DNA of 64,000 nt, taken from positions 34,729,648 to 34,793,647 of the forward strand of contig NC_092673.1 of NCBI RefSeq assembly GCF_964355755.1, in the 5' to 3' direction. How positions within the stretch are numbered: position 1 is the stretch's first letter; each line of letters begins with the position of its first letter. Origin of the DNA: Antedon mediterranea. Its lineage: Eukaryota; Echinodermata; Crinoidea; Comatulida; Antedonidae. The position numbers and the translations under genes are program-made. Below, piece after piece: positions 36,789-49,400 of this stretch. Below the pieces are notes generated by a model that saw only the letters and a list, made by a program, of their open reading frames with translations, was not told the origin of the DNA and did not search any database.

Positions 36789-37340
36789 TTAAGATTACTA
36801 GGAAGTCTGATGGCTTTAATATGAGTAGTGGATTCAACCACCAGGTAAAACAGAAATTAAAAGTGATATGGGACTGTTTACTTGAACATGGAGCTACCCT
36901 TTAAGATTACAAGGAATTCTGATGGCTTTAATATGAGAAGTGGATTCAACCACCAGGTAAAACAGAAATTAAAAGTGATATGGGACTGTTGACTTTAAAC
37001 CTGGAGCTACCCTTTAAGATTACTAGGAAGTCTGATGGCTTTAATATGAGTAGTGGATTCAACCACCAGGTAAAACAGAAATTAAAAGTGATATGGGACT
37101 GTTTACTTGAACCTGGAGCTACCCTTTAAGATTACAAGGAATTCTGATGGCTTTAATATGAGAAGTGGATTCAACCACCAGGTAAAACAGAAATTAAAAG
37201 TGATATGGGACTGTTGACTTTAAACCTGGAGCTACCCTTTAAGATTACTAGGAATTCTGATGGCTTTAATATGAGTAGTGGATTCAACCACCAGGTAAAA
37301 CAGAAATTGAAAGTTATATGCTACTGTTGATTTTAAAGGC
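36778..37340. repeat. Dimeric higher-order tandem repeat (112 + 113 bp)
   Basis: Five units start at 36778, 36890, 37003, 37115 and 37228. Odd units read ACTAGGAAGTCTG...GAGTAGTGG, even units ACAAGGAATTCTG...GAGAAGTGG, so the true period is a 225-bp dimer; the fifth is mixed and diverges at its end. Each unit starts with the GGAGCTACCCTTTAA right terminus of the adjoining TTAA element. Confidence 0.9.
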
Positions 37341-37630
37341 AAATAAATATTGTTTACTTTGCTAGTACCTGACTAACTTTCTATTTTTATTACTACTTTT
37401 ATATTGATTTTGATGGCAAAATAAATAAACAAAAACTTACAAGAAAGAATAAATATACAGTACATAAAATGACTTCATTGTAAATATATATCAAGGTACG
37501 GTGCTTGGAAGTCTAAAATATTTATTATACATAACACTCTACAATATTAAATATAAATCAAGACAATAGCAAGGTATATGAAACAGAAACATGTAGAGGT
37601 CCACAACATATACAATGCTTTAACAACAAA

Positions 37631-37930
37631 TATGTTTTTCCCATGGAAGTTGTCAGTATATTCTAAAGGGTTGGAGCATAGAGATATTATAGTTCACTAT
37701 AATATCTCTATGGTTGGAGTAATAGTGTTTTATAAGAAGCGAGATTTTCCCCACCCCTTTCAAAATGTATTTGTAAAGCCTGACTTTATCATAATACATT
37801 TTATTACCAACTTTTTTCTGCATGACACTCATGTGTCCTTCCCATGGGAGTTGTCATAAGAACAAAAGCAGATTTTCGCCACCCCTTTCAACAATGTAAT
37901 TGTAAAGCTCAGCTTTATCTTAATAATACA
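37631..37930. repeat. Diverged direct duplication with an internal 16-bp-arm hairpin
   Basis: CCATGGAAGTTGTCA...CCCCACCCCTTTCAA...AATTGTAAAGCC-type sequence occurs at 37631-37790 and again at 37839-37925 with indels. Only the first copy contains the perfect hairpin CATAGAGATATTATAG / CTATAATATCTCTATG (37677-37712, four-base loop). Confidence 0.65.
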
Positions 37931-38325
37931 CTTTGTATTACCATGGACCTAATTTATACTGTAGGTTCATGGTATTCAATTTCAATTTCTTTTTATTTCG
38001 GAAATATCATCCATATTAATAAACTTATTAACAGAAAAAGAAAAATCTTAAGTATAAAGAATGCTTCTCCATCTACAATACATTTTGGAGTTATTACCAA
38101 GCAAGTTGTCCACTTGCAGGACACTCATTCAAAGTTAGTTACGGTTGACTGGTGATTTCATGTCCAATCACAGATGAGTATCTAGCATGCTAGCATTTGA
38201 TTGGCCAGAATTAATTTTCTTTTCAGACCTGAGGAGGACTATAATATTTGATCTGGATAGAAATGACTCGATAGAATACTTGTGAAATAATATGAGTATT
38301 TAAAACAAAATGTTGATAATAGGTG

Positions 38326-41300
38326 TCACATCACTGAACACATTGAGCTTCTTGGTTGCCTCGCTGGGTGTCGTGGTAACGATGCTGAGTTACTGTAATT
38401 CACTATCTCTGCCTTTACAACTTGCTGAATTTGATAGATAAGGAAGCAACATCTTTCATTATTACAAATTCAGTAATTATTCAGTCGGCATTGATTTATA
38501 AATGACATCGCTATTGAAATAAATTTTTCGTAGGGTTATCTTATATTTTCTATTTTTTTAAGAGTTTCAATTCACAAAGAGCCCACCCATTAACAGAATG
38601 GAATATTCACAAAGAGCCCACCCATTAACAGAATGGAATATTATAGCATTAAACAAAACCATTGTGGCTACAGTTTAAAAGCTAAGGGTAAGATTACCTC
38701 CAAACCTGGGTTCAAATCCAGTGCATGGATTTTGTTTATAGTAAACCATTCAGTAAATATTGATGTTATATTCAAACTCATTCTTCTGTACTACATCCTG
38801 AAAATAAAGTTTCTCAACATCATGACCATGAGTTAAACAAAAAACTAATAAAATTGAGTTAAAAAAACAAATACAAATTGCATAAAAAGGATACTGTAGT
38901 CTGTTCTAGATCAGATTTTGTAAGTTTCAAACCTAAAATATCGGCAGCTAACTTTTTAAAGCATAGATTTATCTGTAATACATAAAATAAAAGCAGTTAA
39001 TTAATGTAGCTGTGACTTCAAAAGATAAAAAATATTCATGAGCTCGGCCAGTTAGACCTATTTACCACACTTTACACTACTGAACTCTGTCTTTGAAGGG
39101 AGTTCGTTTCCCTAACCCTCGAACCCCATGGCTTGCATAAACTGGATAGATTGAGAAAGTAGAGACTGAACTACATTTTAGAAACCTTATTAAAGGATAT
39201 TATACATAATCTTATATATAGTGGTGAGATTAAATTAAACATAGTATTTTGTCATTCATGGAAAATAAGAACGAAACTGAAATAGTACAATACATAATAC
39301 ATTATGAAAGATGTGGAATTTATATAATAGGTCGTAAAATTGGTTTCATTCTTTAGGATTAAAGTATTTTATTACAACATTTGGAATAACTGAACAATAT
39401 TATGCTAGGTAACAGCAGTTGTAAAAGTAACCAATGAACCATGACAGAGCTAACACCAGTCAATTGATAAAAACACTTTAACAATTGGGGAAATTACACG
39501 GCGTGACGTAAATGTGGATCATTTCTTTTTATCTATTAATACTTAAAAATTAGTGTTCAATTCAATTTTACTTAACAATAACAGTTAAATCTGTAAAAAT
39601 GAAACTAAACCGACGTTCAGTAGACAAGCCGCTGAAAATACCTGTCGTAATCATACTTTGAAATACCTGTACACAATATCGGTATCCTAAGAAAACTTTG
39701 CTGCCATAGCGATATGTCAACAAACAGTAAAAAAATAGAATATATTTTCATTTCCTTATTGTAGATAATTTATTTAAGTTATTCAGTGTTTAAATATTAT
39801 GGATATTTTCTGGCAAACTCATTTTTATAAAAAAACTATATACATTATTATGTATATAGTAATAGTATTTTGAACTGCTCAAAAAGTTGTAGCCACATTA
39901 TTTGGTTGAGAGAGGAAAGTGAATGGTAGTTGTAGCCACATTATTTGGTTGAGAGAGGAAAGTGAATGGTAGTTGTAGCCACATTATTTGGTTGAGAGAG
40001 GAAAGTGAATGGTAGTTGTAGCCACATTATTTGGTTGAGAGAGGAAAGTGAATGGTAGTTGTAGCCACATTATTTGGTTGAGAGAGGAAAGTGAATGGTA
40101 GTTGTAGCCACATTATTTGGTTGAGAGAGGAAAGTGAATGGTAGTTGTAGCCACATTATTTGGTTGAGAGAGGAAAGTGAATGGTAGTTGTAGCCACATT
40201 ATTTGGTTGAGAGAGGAAAGTGAATGGTAGTTGTAGCCACATTATTTGGTTGAGAGAGGAAAGTGAATGGTAGTTGTAGCCACATTATTTGGTTGAGAGA
40301 GGAAAGTGAATGGTAGTTGTAGCCACATTATTTGGTTGAGAGAGGAAAGTGAATGGTAGTTGTAGCCACATTATTTGGTTGAGAGAGGAAAGTGAATGGT
40401 AGTTGTAGCCACATTATTTGGTTGAGAGAGGAAAGTGAATGGTAGTTGTAGCCACATTATTTGGTTGAGAGAGGAAAGTGAATGGTAGTTGTAGCCACAT
40501 TATTTGGTTGAGAGAGGAAAGTGAATGGTAGTTGTAGCCACATTATTTGGTTGAGAGAGGAAAGTGAATGGTAGTTGTAGCCACATTATTTGGTTGAGAG
40601 AGGAAAGTGAATGGTAGTTGTAGCCACATTATTTGGTTGAGAGAGGAAAGTGAATGGTAGTTGTAGCCACATTATTTGGTTGAGAGAGGAAAGTGAATGG
40701 TAGTTGTAGCCACATTATTTGGTTGAGAGAGGAAAGTGAATGGTAGTTGTAGCCACATTATTTGGTTGAGAGAGGAAAGTGAATGGAAGTTGTAGCCACA
40801 TTATTTGGTTGAGAGAGGAAAGTGAATGGTAGTTGTAGCCACATTATTTGGTTGAGAGAGGAAAGTGAATGGTAGTTGTAGCCACATTATTTGGTTGAGA
40901 GAGGAAAGTGAATGGTAGTTGTAGCCACATTATTTGGTTGAGAGAGGAAAGTGAATGGTAGTTGTAGCCACATTATTTGGTTGAGAGAGGAAAGTGAATG
41001 GTAGTTGTAGCCACATTATTTGGTTGAGAGAGGAAAGTGAATGGTAGTTGTAGCCACATTATTTGGTTGAGAGAGGAAAGTGAATGGTAGTTGTAGCCAC
41101 ATTATTTGGTTGAGAGAGGAAAGTGAATGGTAGTTGTAGCCACATTATTTGGTTGAGAGAGGAAAGTGAATGGTAGTTGTAGCCACATTATTTGGTTGAG
41201 AGAGGAAAGTGAATGGTAGTTGTAGCCACATTATTTGGTTGAGAGAGGAAAGTGAATGGTAGTTGTAGCCACATTATTTGGTTGAGAGAGGAAAGTGAAT

Positions 41301-44191
41301 GGTAGTTGTAGCCACATTATTTGGTTGAGAGAGGAAAGTGAATGGTAGTTGTAGCCACATTATTTGGTTGAGAGAGGAAAGTGAATGGTAGTTGTAGCCA
41401 CATTATTTGGTTGAGAGAGGAAAGTGAATGGTAGTTGTAGCCACATTATTTGGTTGAGAGAGGAAAGTGAATGGTAGTTGGGCGTTAAGGACTCGCCGTT
41501 TCATTTAATTTATTTGGTCAGATAATTAGAAAGACATAACAAAAATAAAGAACATAAGAAAAGAGTTCAAGATCTAAATGAAGTGTTTACCAAAATTGAA
41601 TAAGTCATTGTTCTTAACTAACGAAGGTTATGATAAAATGAAATGGATGACAACGAAAAGGAGGGGGGGGGGGGAGGATCGTAATATATATGATTATTCT
41701 TACTGAATCTCCAGTCTTTGCTGATACAAAATGACTTAGTAGATTGTGCTCGGAACAAAGCTTGTGGTGTCTGTCCTGCTTCACTGCCCTTATGTGTTCT
41801 AAATCCACTGATAAAAAACATTATATACATGGTACAATGTAAATAAAAACTGAGGATCTGGCCTTCTGGAGAGGACCCATGGCAGCCAGCAGTACCTTCC
41901 AAGTTGAATGGCAGGGGATGGTGGCAACTACACCGAGGCAACCCCTTACTCTTATAATATATGCACTGGGTTCTTTGAAGTGTACATAAGCTAGATGAGT
42001 ATGTTCTTATCCAAGAAGACTTGTTATACCATAGTGGCCTTTGGAGGAATGTAGTTGACTTGGAAGATCATGATTAATATATCAGAAGACCCACTATTAA
42101 AAGGAAACCTTCGGGACCAAACTTACATGTTCAAGGTTCAATTAACCTTATTTAAGTTTTGCTGGGGATCCTTATGGAAGGTACGTATAAAAGCCAAAAA
42201 GTAAAATTCACATGATTTCCAGATTCAGAGTAGAAACCAAAGAGTTGAAGGATACACAGGAGGACAATAGAATGTTTGTAAATTGACAATTCAATTCAAT
42301 TCAATTCAATTCATATTCACTTTTCAAAAAGTCATTAAGGCATAAACTTACTTTTATTGCCAACTAACATGATGCTTGGTAGACTCTCTGCTTCACTGAA
42401 CACCTTTTTAACTTTCTGAAACCAATCCTCGACATTCTCAAAACTGTTGTAGTTTGTGATATCATATACTAAAAGAATACCCTATAAATAATATTAATAC
42501 AATAATATTAATAAGGAATTAATAAGCCAATTTTTAAAGCTTTGTCTACACTATCAAACTTTATGTGACAAAAAAATGTGATGAAGTTTTAAAGTTTAGA
42601 AGTTTAGTCTAGACAAGGCTTTATACTGATAAAAAAATATATAAATTATACAGAATATGATAAAATTCAACTTCATACAACTTTAAATTTACAGGCATAG
42701 AAGAAATGTTAAACTGTCAAGTGATACACTGAAAATAAATTAAAGTAAAGGTATGTATTATCGTCCTCAAGCTTAACTGAAAACTGAGGACATTTGTATT
42801 AGGCCCTCTACAGACCTCAGAAAAGATGAGGAAATCTGTGAGAATTATATTTAAGGATGTATTATTGTTATTCTGTAAGAAAACGCAATTAAAAATTTAA
42901 AACTTCTTTTTCTAGTTACAGGGACACTCTCATTAATATTATTGATGATAAATATAACTGAATTATTGCTTCTTACATGAGCACCATATATATAATTTTC
43001 TAGCATCTTTCCGCCAAGTGTCTGTCCTCCTATGTCCCACACTTGTAACGTCACATGACTTTTACCTATATGTAGAACAAAAATTAAGACCTATGTTTCT
43101 TTTGATCTAATTTAAGTAAGATAAATTTTGTTTGTCTTTGTTTCTCTCTTTTTATCATATTTTACCATAAAATGTACATTAAGAACAAGGAATGACCTGG
43201 TTTTAATGTTATTATATATGCATTATTTGTACAAAACATCAACAATTGTAGGGATAGGCCTAGTGTCTTCCATAAAGACATACACAATTCAATATGTTTT
43301 AGTTATTTTCAACAAGTAGTACAATATACAAATCTGCAATGGAGAAAGTAAGACATATAAATTATTTTTAAAAAAGTACCAGTATAACAAAAAAATTGTA
43401 TAATGTAAAAGATGTTACCTCCAATTACTATCCTCTGCAAGAAAAAATCTAGACCAACTGTTTGTTGATATTGCTTTCCAAATTGATTTTGAGAATAACG
43501 TGTTGCCAGTGATGTCTAAAAAATAATTGACTTCAGTTACTTTATTATATATTGCTATTAATATTACTAAACAAAAAAATAATAAATATTTCATTCATTT
43601 AAATTGTTTATTGGTTCTAAGCCTACTCTAGGTCTAGAGTAGTAGAGGTAGACCTTATTTAAAATATTATTAATACTAATACCGGTAGCCCAATTTTTCT
43701 TTTTGTATTATAATAACAACTTTTACATACATACGGTAAGCCAACACCTATGCCTAGTAGTAGGCCTGCAGGCTGCAGTAGTAGTAGTAGTACAGTACTA
43801 CTACTGTACTAATACTACTACTAGTCTACTACTATAACTAGGGCATTCGATCCGATATATGTATGTTTTTATTGTCAAAATAAAATGATGGTAAAAATGG
43901 TAAACATATTCTCATTTTTAGGCCTAGGCCTACAACGGTAATCAGATCAGATATTAATAATAGGGCCTAGTATTAGCCATCTATTAAACAGTTGTATTTT
44001 GTACTTGTAGTAGGCATCAGCATCTGTATTAATAGTTCCCATAGGCTAGCTAAGCCTGGTAGTATAGGATTTTCTCGCAGGCGACAGGCAGCTTCCTCGG
44101 TCTCACTCACCTTTCCAGAGGCACCGTCTCCCAACAAAACGATTTTCAGTTGTTTTTCTCTGTCAGTTGATTCATCTTCTGAATCAGACAT
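38326..44191 (-). CDS. RAB28: RAB28 small GTPase
   Basis: Seven exons on the minus strand (44191-44111, 43515-43419, 43065-42977, 42481-42352, 41807-41704, 38972-38895, 38424-38326) join in phase to 225 aa (human about 221). RAB28 is an atypical, farnesylated Rab that works at cilia and photoreceptor outer segments and in endosomal traffic. Visible motifs: P-loop GDGASGK at 21-27 followed by TS, the family-specific WDIGGQ (69-74) in place of WDTAGQ, NKMD (131-134), SAK (161-163), and a C-terminal CaaX box CSVM instead of the double cysteine of most Rabs. The intron between exons 5 and 6 holds a 1.6 kb minisatellite; the last intron has U12-type splice signals. It is divergent from the MXD-like gene, 2.2 kb apart. 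Confidence 0.97.
38572..38641. repeat. 35-bp tandem duplication
   Basis: Two perfect copies of a 35-bp unit starting TCACAAAGAGCCCACCCATT lie in the last intron of RAB28. Confidence 0.9.
39886..41480. repeat. 43-bp minisatellite, about 37 near-identical copies, in RAB28 intron 5
   Basis: The unit starts GTTGTAGCCACATTATTTGG and continues TTGAGAGAGGAAAGTGAATGGTA in sequence. The array is 1595 bp; I noticed a single substitution (GGAAGTTG near 40786) in the whole tract. Such homogeneity indicates recent expansion or ongoing conversion. The forward strand is purine-rich in the GAGAGAGGAAAGTGAATGG half. The exact copy number may be affected by assembly. Confidence 0.95.
42537..42627. mobile_element. 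TA-flanked MITE, family B (internally deleted copy)
   Basis: TA-AAGCTTTGTCTACACTATCA on the left and AGTCTAGACAAGGCTT-TA on the right, with only about 50 bp between. It sits in RAB28 intron 3, upstream of exon 4 on the minus strand. Confidence 0.7.
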
Positions 44192-46434
44192 CTCAATAAA
44201 AATTGGTTTCAGAGCATATAAAAATGTCTAAAAGCTACAGAACAGGTTTTATTTTCAACCATGCACAAATTAAAAGCTTGTTAATATTAGTTGAATATAA
44301 GGTTAGCTAGGCCCTAGTTACTTTAATTATTTGACATCACACACACCGTGTACGTGCAATCAAAACATCACCATTGCAACGAAAACTGTTGTTGTTAGTC
44401 TTTGTAGTACAGCCGTCTTTTATGACTGCAGTTTTCTATCATCATCAATTCGTTCTCTTCATCATAACCCAATATAACACACATGAAATTAGTTTTTTAT
44501 AAATAGGTATTGTGGGCCCTGAAAAAATAAAATTTCAAAAGGTTTTGTTGAATATGCCATTTAATGTCACATAATCGTTATTTTGTCTTTTTATTTATAG
44601 TGAAATTCTTTTTTTTTGGTGTTTTTTCTACGGAAGTGATTAACTGCGAAATGGCCTATTCAAAGTCTATTTTAATTAATAAATCTTCATTTTTCATGTT
44701 TTTAGGGGGTTATTATTATTATTAAAAAATGATTTATATACCAACAAATGTTTCAAAAAACTTATTCGGTTTGTTTTACTATGGTTTGAGTGAAGCATTA
44801 GACGGGCATGCATGTACCCCGTATGTACCCTACATTCAACTAACGGGTACCAACAAACAATTAAACAACACAAAAATATTAAAATGATTGCCTGCACATC
44901 AGTATTTTTGCTCATTTTTTTTCAATGCATTTAAATATCCGATTCAATTCATTAATATTCATTGGCAATTGTTGTTCGAAATAGTATTGTAATAAACGGT
45001 TGTAATAAACCATTGTGATGCAAACACCGCGACGATGTATTGTCCAAACCATTTACGCAACGGATCGGTGTAATCGAAAGTATATTGATTATGTTCAACC
45101 ATGTGATCATGTATATAACACGTGGGTTTGATACAATGGCCCTGCGTTTCTAGAAATAATATATAGTGCCAATAAAAACTAAACGGGAATTCCAATTGAC
45201 ATGCAACAACTAAAAATAAAAATTAAATAGACCAAATCACACCAGAAGAGACAAAAATACTATTCCCAAATGATACGTTTCTAGTCATTATAATTTAACA
45301 TTTTGTAGATTTGTTTGTTTAGAGACTCGAACACCAAAATAGAGATCTTCTAAATTAATTTCTAAAACAATTTATAATATAGATAGTTCACCCTCACGAA
45401 GATTTAATTTAAATTCTTTACCTATGTTTTATTAAATTTATTCATCAAACAAGGAAAACGTTGAAATTACAGTGTCTTTTAAAGTGCATATATAATTATT
45501 ACTTACTAACAACACTAAAGTTAACCTTTTTTTCGATTGTATTTCTCCTTGTATCCACATATATAATTATTTACAAAAATCAGTATATATATCGTTAAAT
45601 AAAAGCTAGTATTTTTCTAAACATTTGTGAAATTATATAGTAGTGAAATTACACGTCAATTTTTAATCGCGTCTGGCTGAATTTACGTTGAACTATGATA
45701 TAATATAGGTCTATTAACCCATGTGAGAATAAATCAAATAGTTGTTATCATATGATTTTAATTACAATCCTAATTAATATTAATTGTAACCTGTTATTGA
45801 TATTATTAGGCCACATAACAGGCTGCATGTAGAGTCCGAATGGACGTTTGTGGGCCTCTGTACGCGGAAACAATCGACTGAAGTTTTTTTATTTGGATAT
45901 TATTATTAATGTTGACTGCCTATTAGTATTATTATTATTATGGTTCAGAGCTAACTAATTTTTTTTTAGATCTAAGCCTAGGCCTACTATATATGTATGA
46001 AAAAAATGTCTATAACATTTATTTTATACTGATTTGGATAATGCACAGTTAATCCACCATTGTTTGCAATACACTCATGCGAAATAAAGACACATGGTGT
46101 AAAACGTGTGTGCGTGACAACTCCAGTGATGTTGTTGTTATGCTGGGTGTGGTATTATACCACGTGGATACGCCATGGACTGTGTTTTTGTAACAGTTGT
46201 TTTGATTGGCCTACTAAAAATAGCGTCGGTAACTTGGAGAAGAAGCACCAATCATAGACAAGAACGATCCACGTGACTCTTTGTTTGCATTTTGACCTCA
46301 TCATCAACGTGCGTGTAGAACGAAACGTACCAAGTGTGAGCAAAACAAACCAGCTGAGTGACCCGAAACGTTGTTGTCTGAGGTTGAAAAATTCCTAACT
46401 ATTTCTCTGTTTTTTGGAGGTTTTACTATTTATA
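44192..46434. promoter_or_regulatory. Shared upstream region of divergent RAB28 and MXD-like genes
   Basis: No exon is seen. Three CACGTG boxes lie on the MXD side (45119-45124, 46161-46166, 46270-46275). A dispersed repeat covers about 44560-44700 (TTTAATGTCACATAATCGTT, then GGAAGTGATTAACTGCGAAA and CTTCATTTTTCATGT); it matches copies near 57050-57300 and, more weakly, 52660-52760. Promoter assignment is by position only. Confidence 0.45.
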
Positions 46435-49400
46435 ATGGCATCAATGATTAACGTATCTCAACTTCTTCAAGCTGCAGAGTTTTTAGAGAGACGGGAAAAA
46501 GGTTAGTTTCATGATTTTGTCCATAAACTTGGAACGTTTCCGTTTTGACAGCTGATGATCAATTCATTCAAGGCAATGCTTTACACAGGCAATGTACCAA
46601 CATGGATCGGGATGTCAAGACTTGTCTGCTTCGTCAGAAAGTAAATAATACAGAGAGATAGGCCTATGGAATTTCCAAAGTAGGCGGAATAAGAATAATA
46701 TTAAATATCATACTCAATTTTGTATTTTTACTTATTCAATAAGTAATTTTTCAAAGAAAAAAATTATACTTGAGTTGTATTTTATAAAATTTATTTTTTT
46801 GCCTCTCAATCAATCAGCCCATCCCTCGATGAGGGTATAACTATAAACATTGTTGTCGATCAGATAAATAATTGACCCTACCTAGGCCTAGATACAAATT
46901 AAAGTACTCTTTTCTATTACATTTTATTTAGAACATGGATATGCTTCCACTTTACCACGTAATCATCATGAAAATATTAAAAGAAAAATGAAGTCTAAAC
47001 GAAATTATAATACAAGCAGGTTTGTGTTTTGAAATTCTGCACATAATTTCACGAAGGGATGAGACCTCTATGATTGAACTTAATCAAATACTACAATATT
47101 ATTATTAATATTATTATTATCATCATAGGCTTCTGGTCCTCCTTCTAACATTACTATTTAGGCCTAGACAAAATGTGCTTAATGCATGTTATATATTTGA
47201 GAGTGACTTGTTTTACTACTACTACTAGTACTACTATAATAAGACTAGGACTATTATCAATATCTTTCCATTGATAAATGTAGTATTAAATCTGTTATTT
47301 TTTTTCTTAACTTTCACAGCCGTTCAACCCACAATGAATTGGAGAAGAACAGGTAAGGGAATACAATAGAAGTCCGCCAAAAACTCAGGGCCGTTACTTG
47401 TGTGTTGACCTTGAGTCATGAATTATGCATGAGTCATTGTGTGGCATTTGCATTCATTTGATTGTTGTTGTAGTAAGCTAGTTCATTGTCAGGAAATGAA
47501 TGGCTAGTTACGTGTATCTCCTGTTTATCTCAATCTCATGATTGTAATTTGGGTGTGACCATGCTTTACTTGGTATCATGTGCTAATTAATTCACACTTA
47601 GTATAAACAACAATTAACCTTTTCAGAATTAATATTATAAACTTTCCACTATAATAAACTGGTTGAATGACTGCCACTACAGAATTCTATACTATATAAT
47701 TTATAATACAGTATTTATTGATATTACAATAATATTTTTTTGCAAATTCTTTTATTTGCTTTCACAAATCATTGATTTTTATATACTACTAATGCATTTA
47801 AAATAAATTATTCCCTGTACTGTTAATTTGTATTCAATATTATACTTATCTTATTGGTATAACCATGGAGGTACAATACCTCCATGGTATAACAGTCATT
47901 AAAAAATATATTGGAAATGGATTTTTTCAGTAATTAATAATTAAATTTTATTTTTCTTAATTAGGCGAGCACATTTGCGAACATGCCTTGAAAAACTAAA
48001 AGAAATCGTTCCATTGCAATCCGAATCATCAAGACATACCACTTTAGGTCTATTAACTAATGCAAAAGCCTTTATTCGTGTAAGTACTATTTGTTTTTTA
48101 TCATAATTTTTCTTGATTTCATTGTTTTTACTTGCTTATAGATATATTAATTTTTTACTTTTGGATGAAAAAATAATATTTGTTATGTTTCTACCATTTG
48201 TAAAATATCAAATTTTTTTATTAGCCAAACAATATTTTACAATTTACAAGATTTTTTTTTTTTACATATTACAATTTCCTACGAAATAACGTAACAATTT
48301 GTTTCCTCTTAAATTGACATTTAGATTATATTAACAGAAGCTAAGTTGTTTGTTTAAATGCTTAGTAATGATTTCAATTTATTTGTCAGGAACTTCAGTA
48401 TTACAATCGCCCACATATCTATTGTGAACTACCTTTGCGTAGAAATGCTTGTTCTTATTTCCTGATAGAAGTGCATTAAAAAAAAACCCTATATAAATAT
48501 AGAATACTGTACATACAATAATTACCACATATAGATAATAGTGCCTTAGTTGTCATATGGGACATGGTAAACATGATCATTAATTTAAACAACAAACATG
48601 GATTCTGTACCTTGGTACGCTAAATACCATAATACAGTCATAAAGTTCGTAACAAAGTAAATAAGACTATCAATATTACACGTTTTATCAGCAAATTATT
48701 CTACATACATTACGTTTATTTGCGATACAATTCACACATGGTTACATGGTAAAATAAAACAATGCAATTTTTAAACAGGTGATACAATTGTCTGGAGAAT
48801 GCTAAATATAAGCCTTAAGGGAGTTTTAAGCCTGGTTCAACAAGAATAAGTATTCATTGCGCTATATTAGCCTGTATTCAGGGCAGCTGAAAAACAAGGA
48901 AGCAACAGGAGGGAAACCCTTTTCCAGTTCACTGCACACATAGTAGTTACCATCAGTTTACCTCATGGACTAAGATTATCCATGGGCTTTAAGTCACTTC
49001 TCTCCAGCTTGCTAAATGAAATACCATTTAAAAATCAGAGAATGGGATTAGGCTTGTGGAAAGGAAGTACACCAGCCGACATAGGTTTAACATCTTAATT
49101 CATACTCAAAGTCATAGTATAGTCATAGCAGCATTCTAAATTCACTTTAAAATAATTGTAATTTTCTAAATAAATTTAACCTTAAATTGAACATGTATAC
49201 ATTATATTCAACTAATTAATTCTAATAGTAATAATTATAAACAAAATTTACTTATGCAGTTTCCATTCTGCAAACATATGATGAATAGTGTGCACTAAGT
49301 ATGGTAATTGTCCATTAAAATTCAGGACCAGTTAAACGCATGATACTAATGTAAGCGGACTAGCCATCATTGTTCAAATACCTCTGTATTGATTATAATA

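Larger units (their letters stand above)
31132..38325. other. Gene-free, repeat-rich region between p24 and RAB28 genes
   Basis: The two flanking genes converge here. It contains six MITE-like elements, three tandem arrays (34533-35420, 36778-37340, and a short diverged duplication at 37631-37930), a hairpin and AT-rich unique DNA. No exon with splice support was found on either strand. Confidence 0.65.

Noticed and set aside
39886-41480. Possible CRISPR-like array (regular repeats)
   Set aside because: The units are directly contiguous with no unique spacers, and the array is in an animal gene intron; it is a minisatellite.
43973-44191. 72-codon minus-strand open frame read as a complete protein
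   Set aside because: Only the first 27 codons are RAB28 exon 1; the rest is read-through past the GTGAGT donor.
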